NCBI RefSeq assembly: GCF_001558155.1
Contig: NZ_LOAS01000001.1
Coordinates: 124,001 to 188,000, forward strand
Reading direction: 5' to 3'
Source of the DNA: Aliiruegeria sabulilitoris
Lineage (GTDB): Bacteria; Pseudomonadota; Alphaproteobacteria; Rhodobacterales; Rhodobacteraceae
Length of the DNA stretch: 64,000 bases
Below are positions 17,634 through 26,529 of the stretch, piece by piece. The position numbers and the translations under genes are program-made. The notes beneath the pieces are model-generated. The model saw only the letters and a program-made list of their open reading frames with translations. It was not told the origin of the DNA and searched no databases. Positions within the stretch are counted from its first letter, which is position 1. Each line of letters starts with the position of its first letter.

Positions 17634-19343
17634 ATGCCATTCAAAGCACCCCTGTCCGACTTCCAGTTCCTCCTCGAAAATATCGTCGGCCTTGACCAGC
17701 TCCGCGCGACGGAGCTTTTCGCCGAGACCGACCGGGACATGACCGAGGCCATCCTGTCGGAAGCCGGCAAGCTCTGCGCCGAGGTTATCGCCCCGGGCAA
17801 CCGCGCCGGAGACGAGCACCACTCGGTGCTGGAAAACGGGCGCGTGCGCGCCGCGCCGGGTTTTGCCGAAGCCTACCGGGCGATCGCGGAAGGCGGCTGG
17901 GTCTGCGTTTCGGCGCCGGTGGAGCATGGCGGCATGGGGCTGCCGGTGGCGCTACAGACGGCCATCAACGACATGATGTCCTCGGCCAATCTCTCGCTGC
18001 AGCTCAACCCGCTGCTGAGCCAGGGCCAGATCGAGGCGCTCGCCGCCCATGCAAGCGACGAACTCAAGGCGCTCTACCTGCCCAAACTGATCTCCGGCGA
18101 ATGGTCGGGCACGATGAACCTGACCGAAAGCGGGGCAGGCTCCGATGTGGGGGCGCTGGCCACCAAGGCCGAGCGCAACGCGGATGGCACCTACGCGATC
18201 ACCGGGCAGAAGATCTACATCACCTGGGGCGATTGCGATTTCGTCGGCAATGTCTGCCACCTCGTGCTTGCCCGCCTGCCCAATGGCAAGCCGGGCACCA
18301 AGGGCATCTCGCTCTTCATGGTGCCGCGCGACCTGCCGGACGAGAACGGCGCGCCGGGTGTGGCCAACGCACTCAAGGTCGTCTCCATCGAGCACAAGCT
18401 CGGCATTCACGGCTCGCCCACCTGTGTCATGGAGTTCGACGGCGCGAAGGGCTGGCTCGTGGGCGAGGAGCATGGCGGCATGGCGGCGATGTTCACGATG
18501 ATGAACAATGCGCGCCTCGGAGTCGCCGCGCAGGGTATCGGGATCGCGGAGGCCGCGACCCAGAAAGCCATCGAATACGCACTGGAGCGCAAGCAGGGCC
18601 GGGTCGGCGGCACCGGCATGATCATCGAGTATCCCGATGTGCGCCGCATGTTGATGACCATGAAGGCCGAGACCTTTGCCGCCCGCGCCATCGCGCTGGC
18701 CAATGCCGTGGCCATCGACATGAGCCACGCGACCGGCGACGAGGAATGGACGGCGCGCGCCGCCCTGCTCACCCCGATTTCCAAGGCGCATGGCACCGAT
18801 ACCGGCCACGAGGTCGCGCAGATCGGTGTGCAGGTGCATGGCGGCATGGGCTTCATCGAGGAGACCGGCGCGGCCCAGTTCGCCCGCGATGTCCGCGTCA
18901 CCCAGATCTACGAAGGCACGAACGGCATCCAGGCGATGGACCTCGTTGCGCGCAAGATGATGGATGGCGGCGCCGCCGCCTATGCGCTGCTCGACGAGGT
19001 GGAGGCCTTCGCCGAAACCGCGCGCGGCACGCTGCCGGAGCTTGCCAAGCCGGTCTTCAATGCCGCCGAGAATTTCCGCGAAGCGACTGAATGGCTGGTT
19101 GAGCAGGAGATGCAGGACCGCTTTGCCGGCTGTGTTGCCTATCTGCGCGCCTTCGCCCGCGTGCTTGGCGCGCATTACCACCTGATGGCGGCCATGGCCG
19201 AAGGCGGCGCGGGTCCGCGCACCAAACTCGCCCGTTTCTTCATCAAGCGCATTTTGCCGGAGCATGAATCGCTGATCGCCCAACTGCGCGACGGTGCCGA
19301 AGGGCTCTATGCGATGAGCGTCGAAGAACTTGAAGCGGTCTGA
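17634..19343 (+). CDS. acyl-CoA dehydrogenase (long form with C-terminal extension)
   Basis: FAD enzyme oxidising an acyl-CoA to the 2,3-enoyl-CoA, passing electrons to ETF. Motifs: MNLTESGAGSDVG and YITWGDCDF at the flavin site, GGMGFIEETGAAQFARD, and YEGTNGIQAMDL, whose Glu is at the place of the catalytic base. At 569 residues it carries the C-terminal extension typical of the DmdC/ACAD-like group. DmdC acts on 3-methylmercaptopropionyl-CoA in roseobacters, but no other dmd gene is present, so the substrate is open. Strong ribosome binding site GAGGAGA. Three bases separate it from the downstream hydrolase gene. Confidence 0.88.
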   Translation: MPFKAPLSDFQFLLENIVGLDQLRATELFAETDRDMTEAILSEAGKLCAEVIAPGNRAGDEHHSVLENGRVRAAPGFAEAYRAIAEGGWVCVSAPVEHGGMGLPVALQTAINDMMSSANLSLQLNPLLSQGQIEALAAHASDELKALYLPKLISGEWSGTMNLTESGAGSDVGALATKAERNADGTYAITGQKIYITWGDCDFVGNVCHLVLARLPNGKPGTKGISLFMVPRDLPDENGAPGVANALKVVSIEHKLGIHGSPTCVMEFDGAKGWLVGEEHGGMAAMFTMMNNARLGVAAQGIGIAEAATQKAIEYALERKQGRVGGTGMIIEYPDVRRMLMTMKAETFAARAIALANAVAIDMSHATGDEEWTARAALLTPISKAHGTDTGHEVAQIGVQVHGGMGFIEETGAAQFARDVRVTQIYEGTNGIQAMDLVARKMMDGGAAAYALLDEVEAFAETARGTLPELAKPVFNAAENFREATEWLVEQEMQDRFAGCVAYLRAFARVLGAHYHLMAAMAEGGAGPRTKLARFFIKRILPEHESLIAQLRDGAEGLYAMSVEELEAV

Positions 19344-19346
19344 GGG

Positions 19347-20390
19347 ATGCTGAACCGAAGCCACGCCCCCCTGCGCTACCCGTTCGACACCGCGCCGGGA
19401 CCGGGCGAGGCAATAGAGATCGCCGAGGGCGTGCTCTGGATGCGCCTGCCGCTGCCGATGGCGCTCGATCACGTCAATATCTTCGCGCTCGATGACGGCG
19501 ACGGCTGGACGGTGATCGATACCGGCTGGTCCAGCAAGAAAACCCGCGCGCTCTGGCAACAGATGATGGCCGGCCCGCTTGGCGGCAAACCGGTCCACCG
19601 CGTGATCGTCACCCATCACCACCCCGACCATGTGGGGCTGGCGGGGTGGTTCCAGTCCGAGCATGGCAGCGAGTTGGTCACGAGCCGCACCGCCTGGCTC
19701 TACGCCCGGATGCTGACGCTGGATGTGCAGGAAAGCTGGCCCGAGGAAACTCTGGCCTTCTACCGCGCGGCGGGGATGGACCGGGCGATCTACGAGGCGC
19801 GTGCCGCCGACCGGCCCTTCAATTTTTCCGACTGTGTCTACCCGATGCCGCTCGGATTCACCCGGCTGGTCGAAGGCGGAACGATCCGCATCGGTGGGCG
19901 CGCATGGGACATCCACATGGGCAATGGCCATGCGGCCGAGCATGTCACCTTCTGGAGCCGGGACGACAACCTCGTGCTGTGCGGCGACCAACTCCTGCCG
20001 TCGATCTCTCCCAATCTCGGGGTCTACCCCACAGAGCCGGCGGCGGACCCGGTGGGAGACTGGCTGGAAAGCTGCGAGCGGCTCTCGGCATTCGCGCGCG
20101 AGGACCATCTCGTGCTGCCCGGCCACAAGCTGCCCTATACGGGCCTGCCTGCCCGCATGGTGCAGCTGATCCAGAATCATCACCACGCATTGGAACGGCT
20201 GCTGGAACATCTTTCGGAGCCGCGTACCGCGCATGACTGCTTCAAACCGCTCTTTAGACGCGAGATCGGCGCAGGAGAATACGGGCTGGCCCTTGTCGAA
20301 TCTGTCGGGCACCTCAATCATCTGCTGAACGAGGGGCAGGTCACGCGCGAGCGCCGGGAGGATGGCGCGTGGCTGTGGCAACGCCTCTGA
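19347..20390 (+). CDS. MBL-fold metallo-hydrolase
   Basis: Metallo-beta-lactamase fold protein of 347 residues with the dinuclear zinc motif THHHPDHVGLAG, the later metal histidine in GNGHAAEH, and LCGDQLLPSISPN with the bridging Asp. The C-terminal ~80 residues look like the helical winged domain of the LACTB2-like group. Cotranscription with an acyl-CoA dehydrogenase suggests thioester or related hydrolysis in acyl catabolism, but this is inference. Confidence 0.85.
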   Translation: MLNRSHAPLRYPFDTAPGPGEAIEIAEGVLWMRLPLPMALDHVNIFALDDGDGWTVIDTGWSSKKTRALWQQMMAGPLGGKPVHRVIVTHHHPDHVGLAGWFQSEHGSELVTSRTAWLYARMLTLDVQESWPEETLAFYRAAGMDRAIYEARAADRPFNFSDCVYPMPLGFTRLVEGGTIRIGGRAWDIHMGNGHAAEHVTFWSRDDNLVLCGDQLLPSISPNLGVYPTEPAADPVGDWLESCERLSAFAREDHLVLPGHKLPYTGLPARMVQLIQNHHHALERLLEHLSEPRTAHDCFKPLFRREIGAGEYGLALVESVGHLNHLLNEGQVTRERREDGAWLWQRL

Positions 20391-20417
20391 GCGCAACGCC
20401 GCAGAGGAGGAGCGGAG

Positions 20418-20849
20418 ATGACGGAACACGAGCAGGACCCACCCTGCGCCCGCGCAGTGCACGCGGACCCGAACACCCGCAGTGTCGAGATCGAACCGAT
20501 CCCGGAGAATGTCCGCAAGGCGGTGGCACAGAAAAGCTCGGCCAAGTGGGCCTATGAGCGGCTGATCCTCTATATCAAGAATTTCGAGGAACACCTGGAC
20601 AGCGACCACGAGATCGCCATGGGCTTCACCGGTGCCAGCGCAGGGGTGCTGCGCATCGAGGGGATCGGCTATTTCGACCCCGATATCGTCACCTTCTACG
20701 GTGCCGATGCCGATGGCACCCGCACCCAGCTCATCCAGCATGTCAGCCAGCTCAACGTGATCCTGCGGGCACTCCGCAAGCAGCCGGAAGTTGTAGAGGC
20801 CCGCCGGATTGGTTTCCGCCTGGCCCAGGAACTCGACACGGAAGACTGA
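20418..20849 (+). CDS. DUF6173 family protein
   Basis: 143 residues, no signal peptide or membrane segment, with a GGAGGAGCGGAG ribosome binding site. The core (SAKWAYERLILYIKNFEEHL then MGFTGASAGVLRIEGIGYFDPDIVTFYG) matches the family DUF6173, found mainly in Alphaproteobacteria, with no known function. It follows the hydrolase gene closely (27 bases) and may be part of the same transcript. Confidence 0.75.
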   Translation: MTEHEQDPPCARAVHADPNTRSVEIEPIPENVRKAVAQKSSAKWAYERLILYIKNFEEHLDSDHEIAMGFTGASAGVLRIEGIGYFDPDIVTFYGADADGTRTQLIQHVSQLNVILRALRKQPEVVEARRIGFRLAQELDTED

Positions 20850-20989
20850 CGCAAACACGCAAGGGGCAAGCGGCAGGGCAGCAACGCCATGCCGCCTGCC
20901 TCTTCACAATCGTTTTGGACGGCCTTAACACGTTCTTGAAACTGGGTTATGCAGATCGGGCGACAGGACAGTGACAGGGAGACAAAACG

Positions 20990-21130
20990 ATGTCGGAAGA
21001 GACGCACAAGCCGGGCAGCATGGATATTTCCGTGCAGGAAAAGACCTTCAACGGATTCATCAGCATGGCCACCAAGGGCGCCATCATCAGCATTCTGCTG
21101 CTGCTCTTCATCGGTCTGGTCAACGGCTGA
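20990..21130 (+). CDS. aa3-type cytochrome c oxidase subunit IV-like peptide
   Basis: A 46-residue protein with a short soluble N-terminus (ETHKPGSMDISVQEKTFNGF) and one membrane helix (TKGAIISILLLLFIGLVNG). This is the form of the single-helix fourth subunit of the aa3 oxidase of Paracoccus and Rhodobacter, which is not needed for catalysis. Ribosome binding site ACAGGGAGAC precedes the ATG. It lies away from other cox genes, as is usual for this peptide. Confidence 0.8.
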   Translation: MSEETHKPGSMDISVQEKTFNGFISMATKGAIISILLLLFIGLVNG

Positions 21131-21170
21131 CGCCGAGCACATTCTCACAACAAATTCCGGGGGCCGCCCC

Positions 21171-21848
21171 ATGAAGCGACTTTTGCTGGCACTCTGCCTG
21201 CCTTTGATCTTGGCCGCCTGTGGCGAGCCCGGCCCCTGGGCCAGCGACGAAGCGGTCGCGAAAGCGGCCTATCGTGCCGACGAACCGCCGACGGTGACGC
21301 TGTTCACCATGGTCAACAACCGCTCCAACGAGGGTGCCCATAGCGCCCTCATGGTGAACGCCTCGCAGCGGGTGATCTTCAACCCCGCCGGCACCTTCCA
21401 CCACCCCTACGCGCCGCAGCGTGCCGATGTGCATTACGGCATCACGGACAACATGGTGGATTTCTTCATCGACTACCACGCGCGGGAGACCTACCGCGTG
21501 ATCCGCCACGATATTCAGGTGACACCTCAACAGGCGGAGATGATCCTCGCCCGTGTACAGTCGCGCGGAGCCGTTCCGAATGCGCTTTGCACCACGTCGA
21601 TCGGAACGATACTGCGCGATGTTCCGGGCTTCGAGAATGCGCCGCGGTCTCCCTTTCCAAAATCGACCATGCGATACTTTGACGAATATCCCGGCGTGAC
21701 CATCCGGCGCTACTACGACGACAGCGCGGATGACCGCTCCGACATCGTGGACTCGCCCGAAGCCCGAAAGGATATCGTCGTCCTGTACGGACCCGATTCG
21801 CGCGATGCCAACCATCCGGCCAATATCGTCGGTAGCGCCGGCAACTGA
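21171..21848 (+). CDS. lipoprotein with possible permuted papain-like His/Cys pair
   Basis: 225 residues starting MKRLLLALCLPLILAACGEP, a signal peptide with lipobox (LAAC). The mature part opens with VTLFTMVNNRSNEGAHSALM and later has NALCTTSIGTILRDVPGF. An early His followed by a late Cys (LCTTS) is the order seen in permuted papain-like (YiiX/DUF4105-type) amidases or peptidases, so a catalytic role at the membrane surface is possible but unproven. Conserved as a hypothetical lipoprotein in Rhodobacteraceae as far as I can judge. It sits 40 bases after the oxidase subunit IV gene. Confidence 0.7.
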   Translation: MKRLLLALCLPLILAACGEPGPWASDEAVAKAAYRADEPPTVTLFTMVNNRSNEGAHSALMVNASQRVIFNPAGTFHHPYAPQRADVHYGITDNMVDFFIDYHARETYRVIRHDIQVTPQQAEMILARVQSRGAVPNALCTTSIGTILRDVPGFENAPRSPFPKSTMRYFDEYPGVTIRRYYDDSADDRSDIVDSPEARKDIVVLYGPDSRDANHPANIVGSAGN

Positions 21849-21983
21849 AACGGGATCACGCGGTTGCACTTTGGCGGACGCTGGGACGGGCTGCAGGCGC
21901 CGTCCCGCATTCCTGAGGTTGCACCTGAGAAGCTGGCGGGTCAGTCTGATCCCTGATTGCGGAGACTGTCAGCGGAGCTGTTG

Positions 21984-22565
21984 ATGCGGATTGAAGCCGG
22001 GTTTCCCGAGGACCAGAGAGACCGGGTCGCTTCCCTTTTCTGGGAGGCTTTCTCGGGCAAGCTCGGACGCGTGCTCGCTCCCGAACGAAAGGCGCTTGCC
22101 TTTATTGAGGACGCGCTGGACCCCGGCCATGCGCTCAGCGCCCTGTCCGAACAGGGAGAACTGCTCGGTATTGCCGGCTTCAAGACCCACCGGGGCGGGC
22201 TTTTGACCGCCGGGTTCCGGGACATGGCAAAGGTCTATGGCATGCTCGGTGCGGCCTGGCGCGGCAGTCTGCTGGATATGCTGGAGCGCCCGATTTCCGA
22301 AAGGCAGATGCTGCTGGATGGGCTCTTCGTCGCCGCCGAGGCGCGCGGACAAGGTGTCGGAAGCAGCCTGATCGACGCGGTCGTGGCGCAGGCGCGGTGG
22401 AACGACATGGCCGAGATCCGCCTCGACGTGATCGACGCCAATATCCGCGCCCGTGCGCTCTACGAACGTTACGGCTTCTCTCCGACCGAGAGGCTTGAGC
22501 TGGGATGGCTTTCGCGGATTTTCGGCTTTCACCACGCCACGACGATGTGCCTGCCCCTGCGCTAG
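21984..22565 (+). CDS. GNAT-family N-acetyltransferase
   Basis: 193 residues from the ATG with GGAG seven bases upstream; a TTG start nine codons earlier is open. The GNAT acetyl-CoA site is visible as LFVAAEARGQGVGSSLIDAV (R/Q-x-x-G-x-G/A), followed by IRLDVIDANIRARALYERYGF, the usual C-terminal motif B. Substrate unknown. It stands alone between the lipoprotein gene and the convergent membrane protein gene. Confidence 0.85.
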   Translation: MRIEAGFPEDQRDRVASLFWEAFSGKLGRVLAPERKALAFIEDALDPGHALSALSEQGELLGIAGFKTHRGGLLTAGFRDMAKVYGMLGAAWRGSLLDMLERPISERQMLLDGLFVAAEARGQGVGSSLIDAVVAQARWNDMAEIRLDVIDANIRARALYERYGFSPTERLELGWLSRIFGFHHATTMCLPLR

Positions 22566-22567
22566 GC

Positions 22568-23611
22568 TCAGTCGAAGGTGCCCGAGACCCGCCCAATGAG
22601 CATGAAGGCCCGCGCGCTGCGGGTATCGGCGAAGGCCGCGATCTCCGCGTCGCTGGCATCCTTGCCGAAAGACGAGAACGTGGTGTCGAACTTGCGCAGG
22701 AAATGGTGCGCACAGTCCCGGAACACCGGGTCCTGCCGCATCCGCCCCGCGGTAAGGGCAAGGCTGGAACGATCCCGGATGCCACCAAGGCTGGCAATGG
22801 TCCGCCCGCGTTCGCCCTCGGCGAAACGGCGCCAGATCTCTGGCCGGGCGCGGTCGGGGGTCAGGTCGTCCATGTAGATCCCGTCCTCGGCCAGAAGCGT
22901 AAGGATATCCTGCGCCGAGCGGATCAGCCCCGAGGAAGAACGATCCTTGAGCGCCAGACGCAGCGCGCGAAAGCCTTCCTTGTCGCGTTCGTCATCGGGG
23001 AAGTTCAGCGCCCGGATGAAATCTTCCGACGAGATCGGCTCGGCCAGCGCCTCGACGGGCGTTCCCAGCGCAAGCGCCGGCTGGGCGCTATCCTGGATCC
23101 GCTCCGGATCTTTCGGCCCGGGCAGCGCGGCACGTTCGGATTCCTTGGCGGAAACCGCCGCTGCACGCGTGTTCATCGACGTCAGATGAGCCAGCGCGGC
23201 CTCGGTCTTTTTCTGGGCGCGGGCGATATCGTCCAGCTTCTGCTCCAGCGGCAGGCGCACGCCGCTTGCCCCCTGCGGCGCTTGGCTCACATAGGCATGG
23301 CGCATCGCATCGATCGCCGCCTGCAGCCGGTTGCTTTCCTCGCGCATCAGCCGGGCCGAACGCACCGCCATTGCCCCGACCCAGATCAGCGCCACCGGCA
23401 TGACAATTGCCAACACCGTCATGATGAGGCGCGCCGGGTCCAGCCCGCCATCCGCTTGCGGCTCGGGCAGCACGAGAAAGAACACCGCGACCCCGGCGAA
23501 CCAGATCAGGCTGAGAATCAGCGCGATCCAGTCGGCAGCCTGAAGCCCGGCCTTTTGAGGGGGCAATCGCGTGGCATCGCCAATACTGGGCTTGCGCGGA
23601 GGGTTACTCAT
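22568..23611 (-). CDS. conserved membrane protein of unknown function upstream-linked to greA
   Basis: 347 residues. Two membrane helices (about residues 27-48 and 62-84) are followed by a charged helical stretch (SARLMREESNRLQAAIDAMR) that may form a coiled coil, then a ~150-residue soluble C-terminal domain, presumably cytoplasmic. No catalytic motif is recognisable. It is 18 bases downstream of the greA stop, so it may be read through from greA. I cannot name a family with confidence. Confidence 0.72.
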   Translation of the reverse strand: MSNPPRKPSIGDATRLPPQKAGLQAADWIALILSLIWFAGVAVFFLVLPEPQADGGLDPARLIMTVLAIVMPVALIWVGAMAVRSARLMREESNRLQAAIDAMRHAYVSQAPQGASGVRLPLEQKLDDIARAQKKTEAALAHLTSMNTRAAAVSAKESERAALPGPKDPERIQDSAQPALALGTPVEALAEPISSEDFIRALNFPDDERDKEGFRALRLALKDRSSSGLIRSAQDILTLLAEDGIYMDDLTPDRARPEIWRRFAEGERGRTIASLGGIRDRSSLALTAGRMRQDPVFRDCAHHFLRKFDTTFSSFGKDASDAEIAAFADTRSARAFMLIGRVSGTFD

Positions 23612-23629
23612 GAAGGCACAGCCCCTTGC

Positions 23630-24100
23630 TCAGACATACTTGATGCTGAGAACCTCATAGCTCTTTTCGCCGCCCGGTGTACGAACTTCGATACTGTCGC
23701 CCTCGTCTTTTCCGATCAACGCCCGCGCGATGGGCGACTTGATGTTCAGAAGGCCCTTTTCGAGGTCGGCCTCGGGCTCGCCCACGATCTGGTAGGTCTT
23801 TTCCTTGTCGGTATCTTCGTCAACGATGGTGACGGTGGCACCGAACTTGATGGAACCGGACAGCGTCTTCGGGTCGATGACATTGGCACGCGAAATCACC
23901 GCTTCGAGTTCCTTGATCCGTCCCTCGATGAAGCTCTGTTTCTCGCGGGCGGAATGGTACTCGGCGTTCTCGGACAGATCCCCATGTTCGCGCGCTTCGG
24001 CGATGGCCTTGATGATGGCCGGACGATCGGTCGTCTTGAGCGATTTCAGTTCTGCGTCCAGCGCGGTAAACCCCGCGCGGGTCATCGGTATCTTTTCCAT
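23630..24100 (-). CDS. greA: transcription elongation factor GreA
   Basis: Rescues backtracked RNA polymerase by stimulating cleavage of the transcript 3' end. 156 residues, with the N-terminal coiled coil carrying the acidic tip [11 protein letters not shown] and the C-terminal FKBP-like domain ending [24 protein letters not shown]. Both domains are complete. It heads a likely two-gene transcript with the unknown membrane protein. Confidence 0.95.
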   Translation of the reverse strand: MEKIPMTRAGFTALDAELKSLKTTDRPAIIKAIAEAREHGDLSENAEYHSAREKQSFIEGRIKELEAVISRANVIDPKTLSGSIKFGATVTIVDEDTDKEKTYQIVGEPEADLEKGLLNIKSPIARALIGKDEGDSIEVRTPGGEKSYEVLSIKYV

Positions 24101-24258
24101 TGAGGTCCCTGCACGGTCTGGATTGTGGGGATTGGGTTGAAGGCCCTTAACCCAAGCGTGCGACCGAATGTCAAGGGCAAGGCAACATCAGGCGGAATTC
24201 CGGGCCACGCCTTGCCGGGATTGCCACGTCATCGCTCAGGGTCGGGCCACATCTTCGG

Positions 24259-24289
24259 AAAGAAAAACGGCCGCCCCGAAGGACGGCCG
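24259..24289 (-). terminator. Rho-independent terminator after ilvD
   Basis: On the minus strand a stem CGGCCGTCC / GGGCGGCCG (one G-T pair) closes a TTCG tetraloop and is followed by TTTTTCTTTCC. It starts 27 bases after the ilvD stop. UUCG loop, strong stem and U-run make this a textbook intrinsic terminator. Confidence 0.88.
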
Positions 24290-24315
24290 CCGATCTGTCA
24301 GCAAGAACGCGCCGG

Positions 24316-26154
24316 TCATTCCGGCAGGATTCGCACCCCACCCTTGGCGGCGGAACTGGCCAGCATCGCATAGGCCTTGAGCGCGGTGGACACCGCCCGC
24401 GTGCGCGGTTCGGTCGGCGCCCAGGGCAGCGCGCCCTTGGCCGCGCGACGCTTCTCCAGCACCTCGTCCGAAACGGCGAGGTTGATGCCACGATTCGGGA
24501 TATCGATCTCGATCATATCGCCGGTTTCCACCAGCCCGATCAGCCCGCCCTCGGCGGCCTCCGGCGAGACATGCCCGATGGACAAGCCCGAGGTGCCACC
24601 CGAGAAACGGCCATCGGTCAGCAGGGCGCATTTCTTGCCCAGCCCTTTCGATTTCAGGTAGGAGGTCGGGTAGAGCATCTCCTGCATGCCCGGGCCGCCT
24701 TGCGGGCCTTCGTAGCGGATGACCACGACTTCTCCCGCCTGGACCTGCTTGGTGAGAATGCCGTTGACCGCCGCGTCCTGGCTTTCGAAAACGCGAGCCG
24801 GGCCGGAGAATTTCAGGATATTCGCATCCACGCCCGCGGTTTTCACGATGCAGCCATTCTCGGCGATATTGCCGGAGAGCACCGCCAAGCCGCCCTCCTT
24901 GGTGAAGGCATGCTCGACCGAGCGGATCACGCCGCCCTCGCGGTCGGTGTCCAGTTCCTTGTAGCGGTTGGCCTGACTGAAGGCGACCGTGGTGCGCACG
25001 CCCCCCGGTGCCGCGCGGAACAATTCCTCCGCCTCCGGGTTGTTGGCGATCTTGATGTCCCATTTGGCGATGGCCTCGCCCATGGTGGAGGTATGCACGG
25101 TCGGCACGTCCGTGTGCAGAAGCCCGCCGCGATGCAGCTCGCCCAGGATCGAGAAGATGCCGCCGGCGCGGTGCACGTCTTCCATGTGGACGTTGGCTAT
25201 ATTGGGCGCGACCTTGCACAGGCAGGGCACCTTGCGCGACAGGCGATCCATGTCGGCCATGGTGAAATCGACCTTGCCCTCATAGGCGATGGCCAGCAGG
25301 TGCAGCACCGTGTTGGTCGAGCCGCCCATGGCGATATCGAGCGCCATGGCGTTTTCAAAAGCGTCGAAACTCGCGATCTCGCGCGGCAGCAGGCCCTTCT
25401 CCTCGCCTTCGTAATGGCGCTTGGTGATGTCGACGATCTTGCGGCCCGCTTCGAGGAACAGCCCCTTGCGGTCGGCATGGGTGGCCAGCGTCGAGCCATT
25501 GCCCGGCAGGGCAAGGCCAAGCGCCTCGGCGAGGCAGTTCATCGAGTTAGCGGTGAACATGCCCGAGCAGGAACCGCAGGTCGGACAGGCGTTTTCCTCG
25601 ATATGCTGGACCTGCTCGTCGGTGAACTTGTCGTCTGCCGCGGCGACCATCGCGTCCACGAGGTCGATCTTGGTCATGTCCAGATCGGCAATGTCGATCT
25701 TGCCGGCCTCCATCGGACCGCCCGAGACAAAGATCGCCGGGATGTTGAGCCGCATCGCCGCCATCAGCATGCCCGGGGTGATCTTGTCGCAATTGGAGAT
25801 GCAGACCATCGCATCGGCGCAATGCGCGTTGACCATGTATTCGACCGAATCCGCGATCAACTCCCGCGAGGGAAGCGAGTAGAGCATCCCGTCATGGCCC
25901 ATCGCGATGCCGTCATCGACGGCAATCGTGTTGAATTCCTTGGCGACTCCGCCCGCGGCCTCGATTTCCCGCGCGACCATCTGGCCGAGATCCTTCAGGT
26001 GCACATGGCCCGGAACGAACTGGGTGAAGCTGTTGACCACGGCAATGATCGGCTTGCCGAAATCACCATCCTGCATGCCGGTCGCGCGCCAAAGGCCACG
26101 TGCTCCGGCCATGTTGCGTCCATGGGTGGATTTTCTGGAACGATAATGAGGCAT
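24316..26154 (-). CDS. ilvD: dihydroxy-acid dehydratase
   Basis: Fe-S enzyme of valine, leucine and isoleucine synthesis, dehydrating 2,3-dihydroxy-3-methylbutanoate and its homologue. 612 residues from the ATG of [14 protein letters not shown]; cluster-ligand cysteines lie in [10 protein letters not shown] and [20 protein letters not shown]. The 22 extra codons open upstream are non-conserved. It stands alone, with its own terminator, and is divergent from the ETF-QO gene across a 375-base gap. Confidence 0.95.
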   Translation of the reverse strand: MPHYRSRKSTHGRNMAGARGLWRATGMQDGDFGKPIIAVVNSFTQFVPGHVHLKDLGQMVAREIEAAGGVAKEFNTIAVDDGIAMGHDGMLYSLPSRELIADSVEYMVNAHCADAMVCISNCDKITPGMLMAAMRLNIPAIFVSGGPMEAGKIDIADLDMTKIDLVDAMVAAADDKFTDEQVQHIEENACPTCGSCSGMFTANSMNCLAEALGLALPGNGSTLATHADRKGLFLEAGRKIVDITKRHYEGEEKGLLPREIASFDAFENAMALDIAMGGSTNTVLHLLAIAYEGKVDFTMADMDRLSRKVPCLCKVAPNIANVHMEDVHRAGGIFSILGELHRGGLLHTDVPTVHTSTMGEAIAKWDIKIANNPEAEELFRAAPGGVRTTVAFSQANRYKELDTDREGGVIRSVEHAFTKEGGLAVLSGNIAENGCIVKTAGVDANILKFSGPARVFESQDAAVNGILTKQVQAGEVVVIRYEGPQGGPGMQEMLYPTSYLKSKGLGKKCALLTDGRFSGGTSGLSIGHVSPEAAEGGLIGLVETGDMIEIDIPNRGINLAVSDEVLEKRRAAKGALPWAPTEPRTRAVSTALKAYAMLASSAAKGGVRILPE

Positions 26155-26529
26155 GATCGGTCGACTCTGCTGTTTTGGCGAATTGCCTTCTCCAATGCCG
26201 CCAAAGTGCCCGGGAAACAAGCAAGGAAGCCAAAATTCCGTCAGGCGAGGGGCAGTTTGCGCCCGCAGCCTGATGCGCCGGACGGCATGACGCGGCCGCG
26301 TTCACAAGAGATTCGACAGAGGATCGATCGATTTGCGCTCCCTTTGGAGCACTGTGGGCCGCGACGGGGATTCGTGCGATTCGAAAGGCCAGACGTCATT
26401 CATACGCAGCGTAGCGCCGCGCTGCGTCATTCACGCGGCCCTGTTTGGATTGACGCGTATAATTTATCTCCGCTAGGCAAGGCCGACAGCAAGTTTTGCA
26501 CCGCAAAAGAGCAAGAATCGGGGAGAGCC
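26155..26529. other. 375-base divergent regulatory region between ilvD and ETF-QO
   Basis: No gene is supported here. The part nearest the ETF-QO gene is A/T-richer and includes TTGACG (26450-26455) and TATAAT (26458-26463), but these overlap too closely to be one sigma70-type promoter; TTGACG with a relaxed -10 near 26474 is one possibility. CGCAGCGTAGCGCCGCGCTGCG (26405-26426) contains an inverted repeat CGCAGCG/CGCTGCG that could be an operator. Confidence 0.4.

Noticed and set aside
17952-20858. Minus frame of about 970 codons
   Set aside because: Opposite the acyl-CoA dehydrogenase, MBL hydrolase and DUF6173 genes, all well supported by motifs and ribosome binding sites.
26450-26463. 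Adjacent TTGACG and TATAAT taken as one promoter
   Set aside because: Only two bases separate them, far from the 16-18 needed; at most one can serve as a promoter element.
24571-26529. Long upstream extension of the ETF-QO reading frame
   Set aside because: Antisense to ilvD; the conserved ETF-QO protein begins at 26530 after a good ribosome binding site.
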